From NCBI GenBank assembly GCA_035690495.1, contig DASSKK010000036.1:1-41011 (forward strand): 41,011 nt of DNA, in the 5' to 3' direction. The DNA is from DASSKK01 sp035690495. GTDB lineage: Bacteria; Actinomycetota; Actinomycetes; Propionibacteriales; Nocardioidaceae. Positions 7,572 to 15,092 of this stretch are shown piece by piece; position 1 is the stretch's first letter; each line of letters opens with the position of its first letter. The translations under genes were made by a program, and so were the position numbers. Below the pieces are notes generated by a model. That model saw only the letters and a list, made by a program, of their open reading frames with translations, was not told the DNA's origin and did not search any database.

Positions 7572-8686
7572 CGAGCGGCGGCGAAGGCGCGGTCGACGTC
7601 CGCGGTGACCAGGACCCCGTAGATGCTCTCGTCCGGCTCGACCAGGAGGTACTCGGTCGCCGGCGTCTTCTGCATGGCCCGGATCAGCGCTTCCCCCGAG
7701 ATGTCGGCAGGCAGCCGCAGGCCCGGCTCCAGGGTGCGCGAGACCGAACTGACCGGCAGCCACGGCCGCCGGTCCTCCGGTGTGGCCAGCACTGCTGCCT
7801 CGTTGACGACCCCGACCGGCCGTTCGGCCGAGTCGAGCACGACGACGCTGCCGGCCTGCTCGGCCTGGGTTCGCCGGATCGCCTCCGCCAGCGGCAGGTC
7901 GTGCGGCACACACAGGGTACGGCGGGCAAGGCCCCGCGCCTGCAGCGCCGGCAGCCTGCGGCGTACCTGGGCCCCGGCCATGGCCGCAGACGCTCCGGAC
8001 CACAAGAAGGCGGCGATCACCACCGCGAAGAGGTAGTCGGAGACATCGACCTGCCCGGAGACGGCGGTGCGGGCGAAGGGGTAGACCAGCACGGCACCCG
8101 CCGCGATCCGGCCGCCCCAGCCGGCCACCATCGTGCCGCGGTGGGGATTCCCGGTCAGTGCCCAGACCGCGGCGCGCAGGACCCGTCCGCCGTCCAGCGG
8201 AAGTCCCGGAACCAGGTTGAGCACGCCGACGACGAGGTTCGCACCGGCGAGGGCATCGACTGCGAGGCCGATCAGTCCACCTGGCAGGACCAGACGCAGC
8301 CCCAGGAACGCCAGGCCGACCGCGATCGAGGTCAGCGGTCCGACCACGGAGATCCCGAACTCGCGGCGTGGAGTCTCCGGCTCGCCCTCGATCGCCGTGA
8401 ACCCGCCGAGGAAATGCAGCGTGATGGAGGTCACCGGCAGCCCGTACCGCTTGGCCATCAACGCATGCGACATCTCATGCAGCAGCACGGACAGGTAGAG
8501 CAGGACGGCGAAGACGACGCCGGCGACGTACTTCCACTCACCGATGCCCGGTTGCACCTGCTCTACCGCCGGAGCGAGCATCACCGCGATCAGCACGGCG
8601 ACAAGCAGCCACGACGAGCGCACCAGCACATCCACGCCGCCGATCTGCCCGATCCGCAACGTGCCGGGCTCTCGACGAGTCGTCAC
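7568..8686 (-). CDS. M50 site-2 protease family metalloprotease with CBS domains
   Basis: This is an intramembrane zinc protease of the SpoIVFB/Rip3 type, which cleaves membrane-bound regulators. It is 372 aa with about six hydrophobic segments. Zinc ligands are HEMSH (in LLHEMSHALMAKRYG) plus the Asp of NLVPGLPLDGGRVL. A pair of CBS repeats fills the C-terminal third (about 255-370), as in SpoIVFB-like class III proteases that sense adenine nucleotides. GTG at 8686 has TACGGT 6 nt upstream (leaderless); GTG at 8689 is an alternative start. It is coupled to trmI by ATGA and divergent from the RecB-like gene. The substrate is unknown. Confidence 0.9.
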   Translation of the reverse strand: MTTRREPGTLRIGQIGGVDVLVRSSWLLVAVLIAVMLAPAVEQVQPGIGEWKYVAGVVFAVLLYLSVLLHEMSHALMAKRYGLPVTSITLHFLGGFTAIEGEPETPRREFGISVVGPLTSIAVGLAFLGLRLVLPGGLIGLAVDALAGANLVVGVLNLVPGLPLDGGRVLRAAVWALTGNPHRGTMVAGWGGRIAAGAVLVYPFARTAVSGQVDVSDYLFAVVIAAFLWSGASAAMAGAQVRRRLPALQARGLARRTLCVPHDLPLAEAIRRTQAEQAGSVVVLDSAERPVGVVNEAAVLATPEDRRPWLPVSSVSRTLEPGLRLPADISGEALIRAMQKTPATEYLLVEPDESIYGVLVTADVDRAFAAAR

Positions 8687-8692
8687 CACTCC

Positions 8693-8698
8693 ACCGTA
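8693..8698 (-). promoter_or_regulatory. Predicted leaderless -10 element of the M50 protease gene
   Basis: TACGGT (minus strand) lies 6 nt before the GTG at 8686. Its spacing favours that GTG over the adjacent one at 8689. Confidence 0.5.
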
Positions 8699-8734
8699 CC
8701 CCGGGGATGCCGGGCTGATGTCGGTTCGGTCGCC

Positions 8735-8740
8735 TAGTCT
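8735..8740 (+). promoter_or_regulatory. Predicted leaderless -10 element of the RecB-like gene
   Basis: TAGTCT lies 6 nt before the ATG at 8747 with no Shine-Dalgarno sequence. It faces away from the protease -10 at 8693-8698; the two divergent starts lie 60 bp apart. Confidence 0.55.
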
Positions 8741-8746
8741 GCCGAC

Positions 8747-9667
8747 ATGAGCAGCCACGACGTCGACCCGGCCGCGGGGACCTCCGAACCCCCCGGTCCG
8801 CCTGCCTCGCACGCCGTTCCTGAGGGTCGCACCGAGGTGGACGGCGTCACCGTGCTCGGCTCGCTGTCACCGAGCCGCGCGGGAGACTTCATGACGTGTC
8901 CGTTGCTCTACCGGTTCCGCACCATCGACCGGCTGCCCGAACCGCCCTCACCGGAGGCGATGCGAGGAACCCTGGTCCACAAGGTCCTCGAGGACCTGTT
9001 CGACCTTCCGGCCGCAGAGCGCACGCCGCAGCGCGCGGCCCAGATGGTGCAGCCCTGCTGGGAGCAGCTGCTCGCCGCGCAACCGGAGGTCGCGGAGATG
9101 TTCGCCGGCGGGGCGGGGTCGCCGGCGGACACGGGCGAGTGGATGGCGTCGTGTCTGACCTCGCTGGAGCGCTACTTCACCTTGGAGGACCCGACCCGTC
9201 TCGAGCCTGCGGAGCGGGAGATGTACGTCGAGACGCTGCTGGAGTCCAAGCTGCTGCTGCGCGGCTTCATCGACCGGCTCGACATCGCTCCCACCGGCGA
9301 GATCCGAATCGTGGACTATAAGAGCAGCCGGGCCCCCGCGGAGGCGTTCGAGGCCAAGGCGCTGTTCCAGATGAAGTTCTACGCACTCGTGATCTGGCGC
9401 ACTCGCGGCGTGGTGCCCGCGATGTTGCAGCTGATCTACCTCGGCAGCGGGGAAGTGCTGCGCTACCGGCCCGACGAGCGCGACCTGCTGGCCACCGAGC
9501 GCAAGGTGCAAGCGCTCTGGGAGGCGATCGCTCGCGCGCAGGAGCACGGCGACTGGCGCCCCCGCCGGAGCGCGTTGTGCGACTGGTGCGCCCACCAGGC
9601 GCTGTGCCCCGAGTGGGGCGGCACACCGCCGCCGCTGCCGGAGGCGACGGCTGCCGAACAGACCTAG
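8747..9667 (+). CDS. RecB-family PD-(D/E)XK nuclease with predicted 4Fe-4S cluster
   Basis: This is a single-domain nuclease of the RecB/AddB/Cas4 type, 306 aa. Catalytic residues appear as GTLVHKVLE (His78), FIDRLDI (Asp179) and IVDYKSS (Asp190, Lys192). Four cysteines are placed as in iron-sulfur nucleases: Cys51 (FMTCPLLYRFR) and Cys278, Cys281 and Cys287 (CDWCAHQALC), which would staple the N- and C-termini. The first 35 residues are Pro/Glu-rich and probably disordered. The gene lies next to trmI, as in mycobacteria (Rv2118c/Rv2119). Its physiological DNA substrate is not established. Its TAG shares CTAG with the stop of the convergent downstream gene. Confidence 0.9.
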   Translation: MSSHDVDPAAGTSEPPGPPASHAVPEGRTEVDGVTVLGSLSPSRAGDFMTCPLLYRFRTIDRLPEPPSPEAMRGTLVHKVLEDLFDLPAAERTPQRAAQMVQPCWEQLLAAQPEVAEMFAGGAGSPADTGEWMASCLTSLERYFTLEDPTRLEPAEREMYVETLLESKLLLRGFIDRLDIAPTGEIRIVDYKSSRAPAEAFEAKALFQMKFYALVIWRTRGVVPAMLQLIYLGSGEVLRYRPDERDLLATERKVQALWEAIARAQEHGDWRPRRSALCDWCAHQALCPEWGGTPPPLPEATAAEQT

Positions 9668-10122
9668 TGTGGCGCCCGGCCGCGAAGGACCGCGGCCGCG
9701 ATGAGCAGCAGGATTGCGCCAGCCGACTCGACGCCCAGCGTCCAGCCGGCGAGCGGCGCCCCGGTGGTCTCCGTGAAGCCGAACAGGCCGACGGTCAGCG
9801 TCAGCAGCAGCGCTCCGAGCGTGCCCGCCAGCAGCACCCCACCGGCCAGGCAGGCGAGGGCGAGCCACCGGCGGGGTGCGAGGAGGAGGAGCGCGGCCGC
9901 GAGCGAGCCGAGGACGCCGTTGAGAAGGAACAACTGCCCGATCACCGAGACGTCGCCGTAGCCGAGCCCGAAGAGATGGACGTGGATCCAGGCCATCGCG
10001 GCCAGGAGTCCGGCCCCCGCGATGCGGACGGGCAGCGTGCGCCAGCCATATCCCGGCCTCACCGATCGGCGGGGAGGAACCTGGCCTGACTCTCCGTAGG
10101 ACAGCTCGTCGATCAAGCGCAT
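9664..10122 (-). CDS. Four-helix integral membrane protein of unknown function
   Basis: The product is 152 aa. A polar N-terminus (about 30 residues, MRLIDELSYG) is followed by four hydrophobic helices (about 31-52, 59-80, 86-112 and 122-147), with a short Arg-containing tail. The ATG is preceded by AAAGGAGACTCCG, a good Shine-Dalgarno sequence. It follows the APC-like permease by 17 nt on the same strand and is probably the last gene of a three-gene operon with the lipoprotein at 11399-11986. Its stop overlaps that of the convergent nuclease gene through a shared CTAG. I recognise no domain. It resembles small actinobacterial membrane proteins, perhaps an accessory to the transporter; that is inference. 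Confidence 0.75.
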   Translation of the reverse strand: MRLIDELSYGESGQVPPRRSVRPGYGWRTLPVRIAGAGLLAAMAWIHVHLFGLGYGDVSVIGQLFLLNGVLGSLAAALLLLAPRRWLALACLAGGVLLAGTLGALLLTLTVGLFGFTETTGAPLAGWTLGVESAGAILLLIAAAVLRGRAPH

Positions 10123-10139
10123 CGGAGTCTCCTTTCGAT

Positions 10140-11402
10140 TCACGTCGCCACCTGGTTCGCCACGCTGGAGTACAGGCCGAAACCCATCACGACGACGGCT
10201 CCGGCGCTCAACGCCAGATCGCCGACGCGAAGCCGGCCATGCCTTGCGGCGAACCGCGGATAGACGACCACCACGATCAGTTGCGCAACCCACAGCGCGA
10301 CCAGCGACGGTCGCAGCAGGGTGAGGTAGAACCTGTCGGGGTCGATGAGGCTGACGGGGCCGGCGGCGACGAGAACCGTCGCCAGGACAAGCCCGACAGA
10401 GCGGATCGAGCGCCCGGTCATGGCATGCACCAGCCGGGTCACCGCGAGGAACTCCACCATCATCACTCCGACGATGCTGGCGGCCACGCCGAGTCCGATC
10501 ACGACGGCGGCGGCCGGACCGCCGGTCACCCGGGCGAACGCCATGCCGGGGATCTCCGCCCGGGTGAACGCAGGGTTCGAGGCGAACGGGACGACGGCGA
10601 GGACCACCAGGGCCGCGACCAAGGCGTACGCCGCACCGATGCCGCGTCGCACGGTGTGCCGCCTGCGTACCTCCCCTCCCAGGAAGAGCGGAAGACTGCC
10701 GCACACGTAGAGCACGGCGACGTTGCCGGCCGCGAGAGCCGCCTCGCCAGCCGGGACGGGAGTGGTGAACGCGCCGGCCGGCGCATCGGAGCCAAGTGTG
10801 AGCGCGACGAGAAGCACGACCAGCGCAACCTGTGCCGCCGCCAGCGCTCCCACCACGGCGACGCCGACACGGCCCGGGGCGAGCACCACCGCCGCGATCG
10901 CCGCGGGCAGCAGGAGCTCCAGGGCCGGTTGGTAGGCGGCAACCCCGGGAACAACCGCCGGAAGCACGTCGTACACGACATAGGCCGAGGTGTACAGCAG
11001 GTAGAGGCCGTAGCTGAGGGTCCACACCGAAGCCTGCACAAGCGCTACCCGGTGGCCTGCCGCCTGCTCGACGAAGGCCGTGAGCCCGCCAGGACCGGCG
11101 ACGTGGCGCGAGTACCGCAGCCAGATCACGACCGGCACGGTGAACGCGACGACACCGAGGATGGCCACCAGGCCCGCGGAGCCGGCGACGTCTGCCACCA
11201 CGGCCGGGACGTAGACGGCCGTCAGAGCCAGCGGGCCACCGATCGCGGCGACCGCGACCCCGAGGAACGCCGCGAACGGCAGCGTCGCGTTCGTCCCGTC
11301 CGGCGGACCGGCAGGGGGCTCCCCTAAGGCAGCCCCCGAGGAAAGGCTCGCGGTCGAGTCGAGCACCTCGCGGGTCGCTGCGCCCGACTCAGGCCCGGTC
11401 AC
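10140..11402 (-). CDS. APC-superfamily-like amino acid permease
   Basis: This is a 420-aa membrane protein with about twelve hydrophobic segments. The first 40 residues are polar (TGPESGAATREVLDS...). The following helix pair has APC-like character, including RHVAGPGGLTAFVEQAAG. The overall pattern fits amino acid/polyamine/organocation transporters, but helix 1 lacks a clear textbook APC signature, so the substrate cannot be named. The GTG start at 11402 overlaps the TGA of the upstream lipoprotein gene (GTGA), indicating translational coupling. A transporter paired with a secreted-repeat lipoprotein is unusual. The family call is moderately sure; function is unknown. Confidence 0.7.
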   Translation of the reverse strand: MTGPESGAATREVLDSTASLSSGAALGEPPAGPPDGTNATLPFAAFLGVAVAAIGGPLALTAVYVPAVVADVAGSAGLVAILGVVAFTVPVVIWLRYSRHVAGPGGLTAFVEQAAGHRVALVQASVWTLSYGLYLLYTSAYVVYDVLPAVVPGVAAYQPALELLLPAAIAAVVLAPGRVGVAVVGALAAAQVALVVLLVALTLGSDAPAGAFTTPVPAGEAALAAGNVAVLYVCGSLPLFLGGEVRRRHTVRRGIGAAYALVAALVVLAVVPFASNPAFTRAEIPGMAFARVTGGPAAAVVIGLGVAASIVGVMMVEFLAVTRLVHAMTGRSIRSVGLVLATVLVAAGPVSLIDPDRFYLTLLRPSLVALWVAQLIVVVVYPRFAARHGRLRVGDLALSAGAVVVMGFGLYSSVANQVAT

Positions 11403-11986
11403 GACCAGGAGCCGCCGGCGTCGCTGCCGCTGGTCGGGCTGCTCTGGGCGTTGCCCTTCTTGGTGATGGCGTTGCCCGAGGGAGCCACCACCCACCACAG
11501 TCCGCCTTCCAGGTTCTTGCCCTGGCCCTTGGTGTCCCCCGGCGACTTGTCCTCGAGGAAGTGGTACAGGGGGTGCCCGTGGTAGGTGACCTGCTTGGTT
11601 CCGTCGTCGCGCTTCGACGTGCCCAGCGCGCCGGACTGCACCTGACCGCTCGCCTGCGGCGCCGACGTGGTGGTCAACGGTGGCCAGAAGTGCGCGCAGG
11701 TGGCGGTGCAGGTCGACGTGCCGCCCTTGTCCTTGGCGAACACGTAGAGGGTGTTGCCGTCGCCGTCGGTGAGGTAGGTGCCCATCGGGCCCATGTGCGT
11801 CTCGACGGTCACCGCGGTGGAGCCGCTGGCGGCTGCCTGGGCGTCACCGGAGCCACCCTGCGAGCCGCCCGACGCTGTGGTGGAACCGGCCGACGTGCCA
11901 CCGCACGCTGCCACGAGCAGGCCTGTGCCGGCGAGCGCGGTGGCCAGGCGGAACCGATGTGCACGGGTGGACGTTGGCGCTTGCAT
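11399..11986 (-). CDS. COG4315-type repeat lipoprotein
   Basis: This is a 195-aa secreted lipoprotein. The signal peptide ends in lipobox LLVAAC with Cys28 as the lipidation site, followed by a Ser/Gly/Thr linker (29-58). The mature domain has two copies of the PF03640-type repeat. The first is around TYLTDGDGNTLYVFAKDK, with a CTATC pair (Cys93, Cys97) and HFWPPL. The second is around VTYHGHPLYHFLEDK, ending GGLWWVVAPSG. Such proteins are common on actinobacterial envelopes; their role is unknown, with redox or metal association sometimes suggested. GGGAGG precedes the ATG. A possible ECF-type promoter lies about 50 nt upstream. It is coupled to the permease gene. Confidence 0.88.
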   Translation of the reverse strand: MQAPTSTRAHRFRLATALAGTGLLVAACGGTSAGSTTASGGSQGGSGDAQAAASGSTAVTVETHMGPMGTYLTDGDGNTLYVFAKDKGGTSTCTATCAHFWPPLTTTSAPQASGQVQSGALGTSKRDDGTKQVTYHGHPLYHFLEDKSPGDTKGQGKNLEGGLWWVVAPSGNAITKKGNAQSSPTSGSDAGGSWS

Positions 11987-12035
11987 CTGATGTGCCTCCC
12001 TTGTCCTTCGGGTCCGGACGAACCCGTCGGTGCTA

Positions 12036-12063
12036 CATACGCACCACACGGACGAAGGGATTC
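12036..12063 (-). promoter_or_regulatory. Possible ECF sigma-type promoter of the lipoprotein operon
   Basis: On the minus strand GAATCC (12063-12058) and CGTATG (12041-12036) are separated by 16 bp and lie about 50 nt before the lipoprotein ATG. The layout resembles extracytoplasmic-function sigma promoters (-35 with a C-rich end, -10 with CGT) and differs from the TANNNT boxes elsewhere in the window. No sigma factor gene is present here to match it. Confidence 0.35.
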
Positions 12064-12069
12064 ACCTGC

Positions 12070-12471
12070 CTAGAAGCGGATGCTCGCGCGGCAGACCTCG
12101 CCGGAGCGCGGGTTCCGGGCTCGGAACACGATCGTGTCGGCACCCCGGTGGTTCGCCAGGCGGCGATGCACCTCGAAGGAGCCGCTCGGAGGCAGTGTCC
12201 GCCGCGTACCGCGGGCGGCGACGTGGCCGTCGTGCCTGATCCGCCACTTCCACGCCTGTCCGTTGCGGTTGCTGTCCACCTCGGCCTCCACCTCGAGCCG
12301 CCGGTCGTCGCGCTTGACCTTCAGCTTCCAGTCCGTGTGCCGGCTGCACGATCCGCGATGTTGCACCTCGCGGTCGTGTGCGGACGCCGCGGGGATCGTG
12401 ATCAGCGTGGTCGAGGCGGCCACGGCCGCCACTGCCGCGGCTACTGCCGCGCGTATCCTCATCCGGTTCAT
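12070..12471 (-). CDS. Small secreted protein of unknown function
   Basis: The product is 133 aa with an Ala-rich signal peptide, probably cleaved after Ala31 (PAASA|HD). The mature domain is about 100 residues and very basic, with alternating beta-type segments (WKLKVKRDD, LEVEAEVD, WKWRIRHDG, SGSFEVHRRL, DTIVFRARN). Two cysteines (42 and 127) could form a disulfide joining the ends. This resembles secreted hypothetical proteins of Nocardioides-like actinobacteria with an RGSC...NRNGQ...GEVCR pattern; I cannot assign a function. ATG at 12471 follows GGGGCGGC; an upstream in-frame ATG would spoil the signal peptide. It is on the same strand as the lipoprotein gene but 83 bp away, with a promoter between them. 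Confidence 0.75.
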   Translation of the reverse strand: MNRMRIRAAVAAAVAAVAASTTLITIPAASAHDREVQHRGSCSRHTDWKLKVKRDDRRLEVEAEVDSNRNGQAWKWRIRHDGHVAARGTRRTLPPSGSFEVHRRLANHRGADTIVFRARNPRSGEVCRASIRF

Positions 12472-12591
12472 GCCGCCCCATTCCCTCTCCGGTTGGCGCG
12501 CGGCGGTCTGTGGATCGCCGCGAATGTCACCGACTACTACGAGCACGGGGCACGGCGGGATGCCGTTGGGCGAGGACTGGTCCACCCACCG

Positions 12592-13962
12592 CTAGGAGCG
12601 GTCGTGGTTCTCCGGACGCGAGGGCTCCGTCGTGACCGGCGCGGGGTGCAGCACGCAGGCGACCTCCGCAGCGGTCCCGGCAGGTCGCAGCAGCGGGTCG
12701 ACACCAGGGTGGAACTCCACTCGTACGCCGTCGGCCTCCTCGGTCATGTCGTCCACGCCCTTCCACATCGGCTCGTCGGGATTCTCCGAGCGCACCCGGT
12801 CCAGCAGCGCTTTCACGCGCGACGCGGAGCCGCGGGCGCCCAGCGTCACCTGCTTGGCCGGGGTCTCCAACCGGTCCAGGTTGCCGACCAGGCCACGTTC
12901 CTTCTCGTAGACGTCGGGATCCTGCCGCGTCCAGTGCTCCTCCAGCAGGGCACGCAGGTCCCGTGACTCCCAGCCGCACTCGGCGACGGCCTCGGGGCAG
13001 CGTGGGTGGAAGGAGCAGCCCAACGGGGGCGAGGCGGCGTCGGGGATCTCGCCGCGGGGCAGGTCGCGCGGCACCAGCTTGGCCGGGTCCGGCTCGGGGA
13101 TCGCCTTGAGCAGGGCCTTGGTGTAGGGGTGCTTCGGGTCGGCGAAGATCTCCTCCGACGGTCCGATCTCCACGACCCGGCCGAGGTACATGATCGCGAT
13201 CCGGTCGCAGAAGAACTTCGCGGTCGCCAGGTCGTGCGTGATGTAGACGTAGGTCAGCCCGAGATCCCGCTTTAGGCCGAGCATCAGCTCGAGGATCTTG
13301 GCCCGCACGCTCATGTCCAGCATCGAGACCGGCTCGTCCGCCACCAGCACCTGGGGGTCCAAGATGATCGCGCGCGCGATCACCGCGCGCTGCTTCTGGC
13401 CACCGGACAGGTCTGAGGGGTACTTGTCGAGGAACTGCTCGGCCGGACTGAGCCCTACCCGCTCGAGGGACTCCGCGACGAGGCGCCGCAGGTCGGCCCC
13501 GGATGCGATGCCGTGGATCTTCAACGGATGCCCGACGCCGGTGGCAATGGTCATCGACGGGTTCAGCGCGGCGTGCGGGTCCTGGAAGACCATCTGCAGA
13601 TCGGTGCGGAGCCGTCGCAGCTCACGCCCGCGCAGCCTGGACACCACCTGCTCCCGGACCGTGCCGTTCTCTGCTCGCGGCCGGTAGGTGATGCTCCCGT
13701 GCGTGGCGCCGACCAGGCCCAGCAGCGCGCGGCCGAGCGTGGTCTTGCCGCTGCCGGACTCCCCGACGACGCCCAGCACCTCGCCCCGGCGGATCGACAG
13801 GTCGACCCCGTCGACCGCCTTGACGGTGCCGGTGTCGAGGCCGAGCAGCCGCGAGAAGGTGCTGCCGCGCAGCTCGAAATGCACCTCCAGGTCGGATAGC
13901 TCCACCAGCGTCTGGTCTTCCGCGGAAACCGGATCGGCGACCTGCTCAGGCTTCGTCGGCAA
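12592..13962 (-). CDS. Oligopeptide/dipeptide ABC transporter ATPase (OppF/DppF-like) with C-terminal extension
   Basis: This is the second ATP-hydrolysing subunit of the peptide importer. The protein is 456 aa. Walker A is GESGSGKTT (67-75), followed by Q-loop VFQDP, signature LSGGQKQR, Walker B VLVADEP and switch His in THDLATAKF. The peptide-transporter C-terminal motif CSFHPRCPEAVAEC follows. About 120 further residues come after it (from WESRDLRALLEEHW), longer than usual for OppF (about 330 aa), with charged helical stretches and no recognised domain. The start at 13962 overlaps the end of the preceding ATPase gene by 17 bp. It is the last gene of the operon. Confidence 0.92.
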   Translation of the reverse strand: MPTKPEQVADPVSAEDQTLVELSDLEVHFELRGSTFSRLLGLDTGTVKAVDGVDLSIRRGEVLGVVGESGSGKTTLGRALLGLVGATHGSITYRPRAENGTVREQVVSRLRGRELRRLRTDLQMVFQDPHAALNPSMTIATGVGHPLKIHGIASGADLRRLVAESLERVGLSPAEQFLDKYPSDLSGGQKQRAVIARAIILDPQVLVADEPVSMLDMSVRAKILELMLGLKRDLGLTYVYITHDLATAKFFCDRIAIMYLGRVVEIGPSEEIFADPKHPYTKALLKAIPEPDPAKLVPRDLPRGEIPDAASPPLGCSFHPRCPEAVAECGWESRDLRALLEEHWTRQDPDVYEKERGLVGNLDRLETPAKQVTLGARGSASRVKALLDRVRSENPDEPMWKGVDDMTEEADGVRVEFHPGVDPLLRPAGTAAEVACVLHPAPVTTEPSRPENHDRS

Positions 13963-15004
13963 CCGAGAACTCCTCTCGTGTCAGCGGCGCGGTCTGCTCG
14001 GAGGTCAGCGCAGTCGCCGAGCCGGCCAGGCCGTGCCGCAGATCGGCGGCCCAGCACTGGGTGAGCACGCCGTTGGGCATCTGCCGCTTCAGGGGGTGTC
14101 TGCCGGCGCAGATGTTCATCGCGTCGGGGCAGCGTGGGTGGAAGTGGCAGCCGGACGGCGGCTCGACCAGGTCCGGCGGTGCCCCGGGAATGTAGTTGAG
14201 CCCGGTGGTGCCCAACGAGATCGTCGAGCGCAGCAGCTCGCGGGTGTACGGGTGCTGGGGATCGGCGAACACGTCGCGGGCGTCGCCGATCTCGACGATC
14301 TCCCCGGCGTACATCACCGCGACCCGGTCGCACGCCTCCGCGATGATCCCCAGGTTGTGGGTGATCAGCAGCAGCGAGGTGTCGAACTCACGGCGCAGGT
14401 CGTGCAGGATCCTGATGATCTGCGCCTCGACGAGTACGTCGAGCGCGGTGGTCGGCTCGTCGGCGACCACGAACGCCGGCCGCAGCACGAGCGCCAGGGC
14501 GATCATCAGCCGCTGCCGCATGCCTCCGGAGAACTCGTGCGGGTAGGAGCGGTAGCGCGTCGGCGGGATGCCCATCACCCGGAGCACCTCGAGGGCCCGG
14601 TGCCGGATCTCGGTCTTGCCGATGCCGCGCTCGTGGGTCTTGAGGGTCTCCTCGAAGTGCGCGGAGATCCGCATCAGCGGGTTCAGCCGGGTCAACGGCT
14701 CCTGGAAGATCATCGCCAGCTCGGTGCCTCGTCTGGCGAACATCTCCTTGCGGGGCAGGGACAGCAGGTCCGTGCCCTGGAAATGCAGCTGGCCGTCCAT
14801 CTCCGCTCCGGCCGGCAGCAGACCCAGCAGGCCGCGTCCCAGGGTGGACTTGCCGCAGCCCGACTCTCCCACCAGGCCGAGGATCTCGCCCTTGCGGATC
14901 GAGAACGACACCCCGTCGACTGCCTTGACCGGGCCCCGCTCGCTGCCGTACCAGATCCTCAGGTCACGGGCGTCGACCACCGGCTGGTCTTGTGGAGTGC
15001 TCAC
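13946..15004 (-). CDS. Oligopeptide/dipeptide ABC transporter ATPase (OppD/DppD-like)
   Basis: This is the first ATPase subunit of the peptide importer, 352 aa, the usual family length. Walker A is GESGCGKST (46-54), followed by Q-loop IFQEP, signature FSGGMRQR, Walker B FVVADEPTTALD and switch His ITHNLG. The C-terminal Cys motif CHFHPRCPDAMNIC is typical of OppD/OppF. The GTG start at 15004 is adjacent to a perfect CGCGGGG-T-CCCCGCG palindrome and follows a repeat element that separates it from the permease genes. The translation start could therefore be hidden in an mRNA stem. It overlaps the next ATPase gene by 17 bp. Confidence 0.94.
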   Translation of the reverse strand: MSTPQDQPVVDARDLRIWYGSERGPVKAVDGVSFSIRKGEILGLVGESGCGKSTLGRGLLGLLPAGAEMDGQLHFQGTDLLSLPRKEMFARRGTELAMIFQEPLTRLNPLMRISAHFEETLKTHERGIGKTEIRHRALEVLRVMGIPPTRYRSYPHEFSGGMRQRLMIALALVLRPAFVVADEPTTALDVLVEAQIIRILHDLRREFDTSLLLITHNLGIIAEACDRVAVMYAGEIVEIGDARDVFADPQHPYTRELLRSTISLGTTGLNYIPGAPPDLVEPPSGCHFHPRCPDAMNICAGRHPLKRQMPNGVLTQCWAADLRHGLAGSATALTSEQTAPLTREEFSVADEA

Positions 15005-15018
15005 GCGGGGTCCCCGCG
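15004..15018. other. Perfect palindrome at the oppD-like start codon
   Basis: cgcggggtccccgcg is a 7+1+7 palindrome whose right end in the mRNA contains the first base of the GTG start. Even with a 3-5 nt loop it gives a 5-6 bp all-GC stem that would cover the ribosome landing site. Confidence 0.5.
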
Positions 15019-15023
15019 GAAGC

Positions 15024-15075
15024 GCGAGCGAAGCGCTTGTCCTGAGGAGCGAGCGAAGCGAGCGTCTCGAAGGGA
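15024..15075. repeat. REP-like extragenic palindromic element
   Basis: The 88-bp gap between permease and ATPase genes holds gcgagcgaagcg twice (15024-15035 and 15049-15060). The second copy lies inside ctgaggagcgagcgaagcga, followed by gcgtctcgaagg. This core matches, from memory, a dispersed intergenic element common in Nocardioides and related actinobacteria (GAGGAGCGAGCGAAGCGAGC followed by GTCTCGAA). Only one full copy is present here. Confidence 0.65.
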
Positions 15076-15092
15076 GTGGTTTCGTGGGGTGT

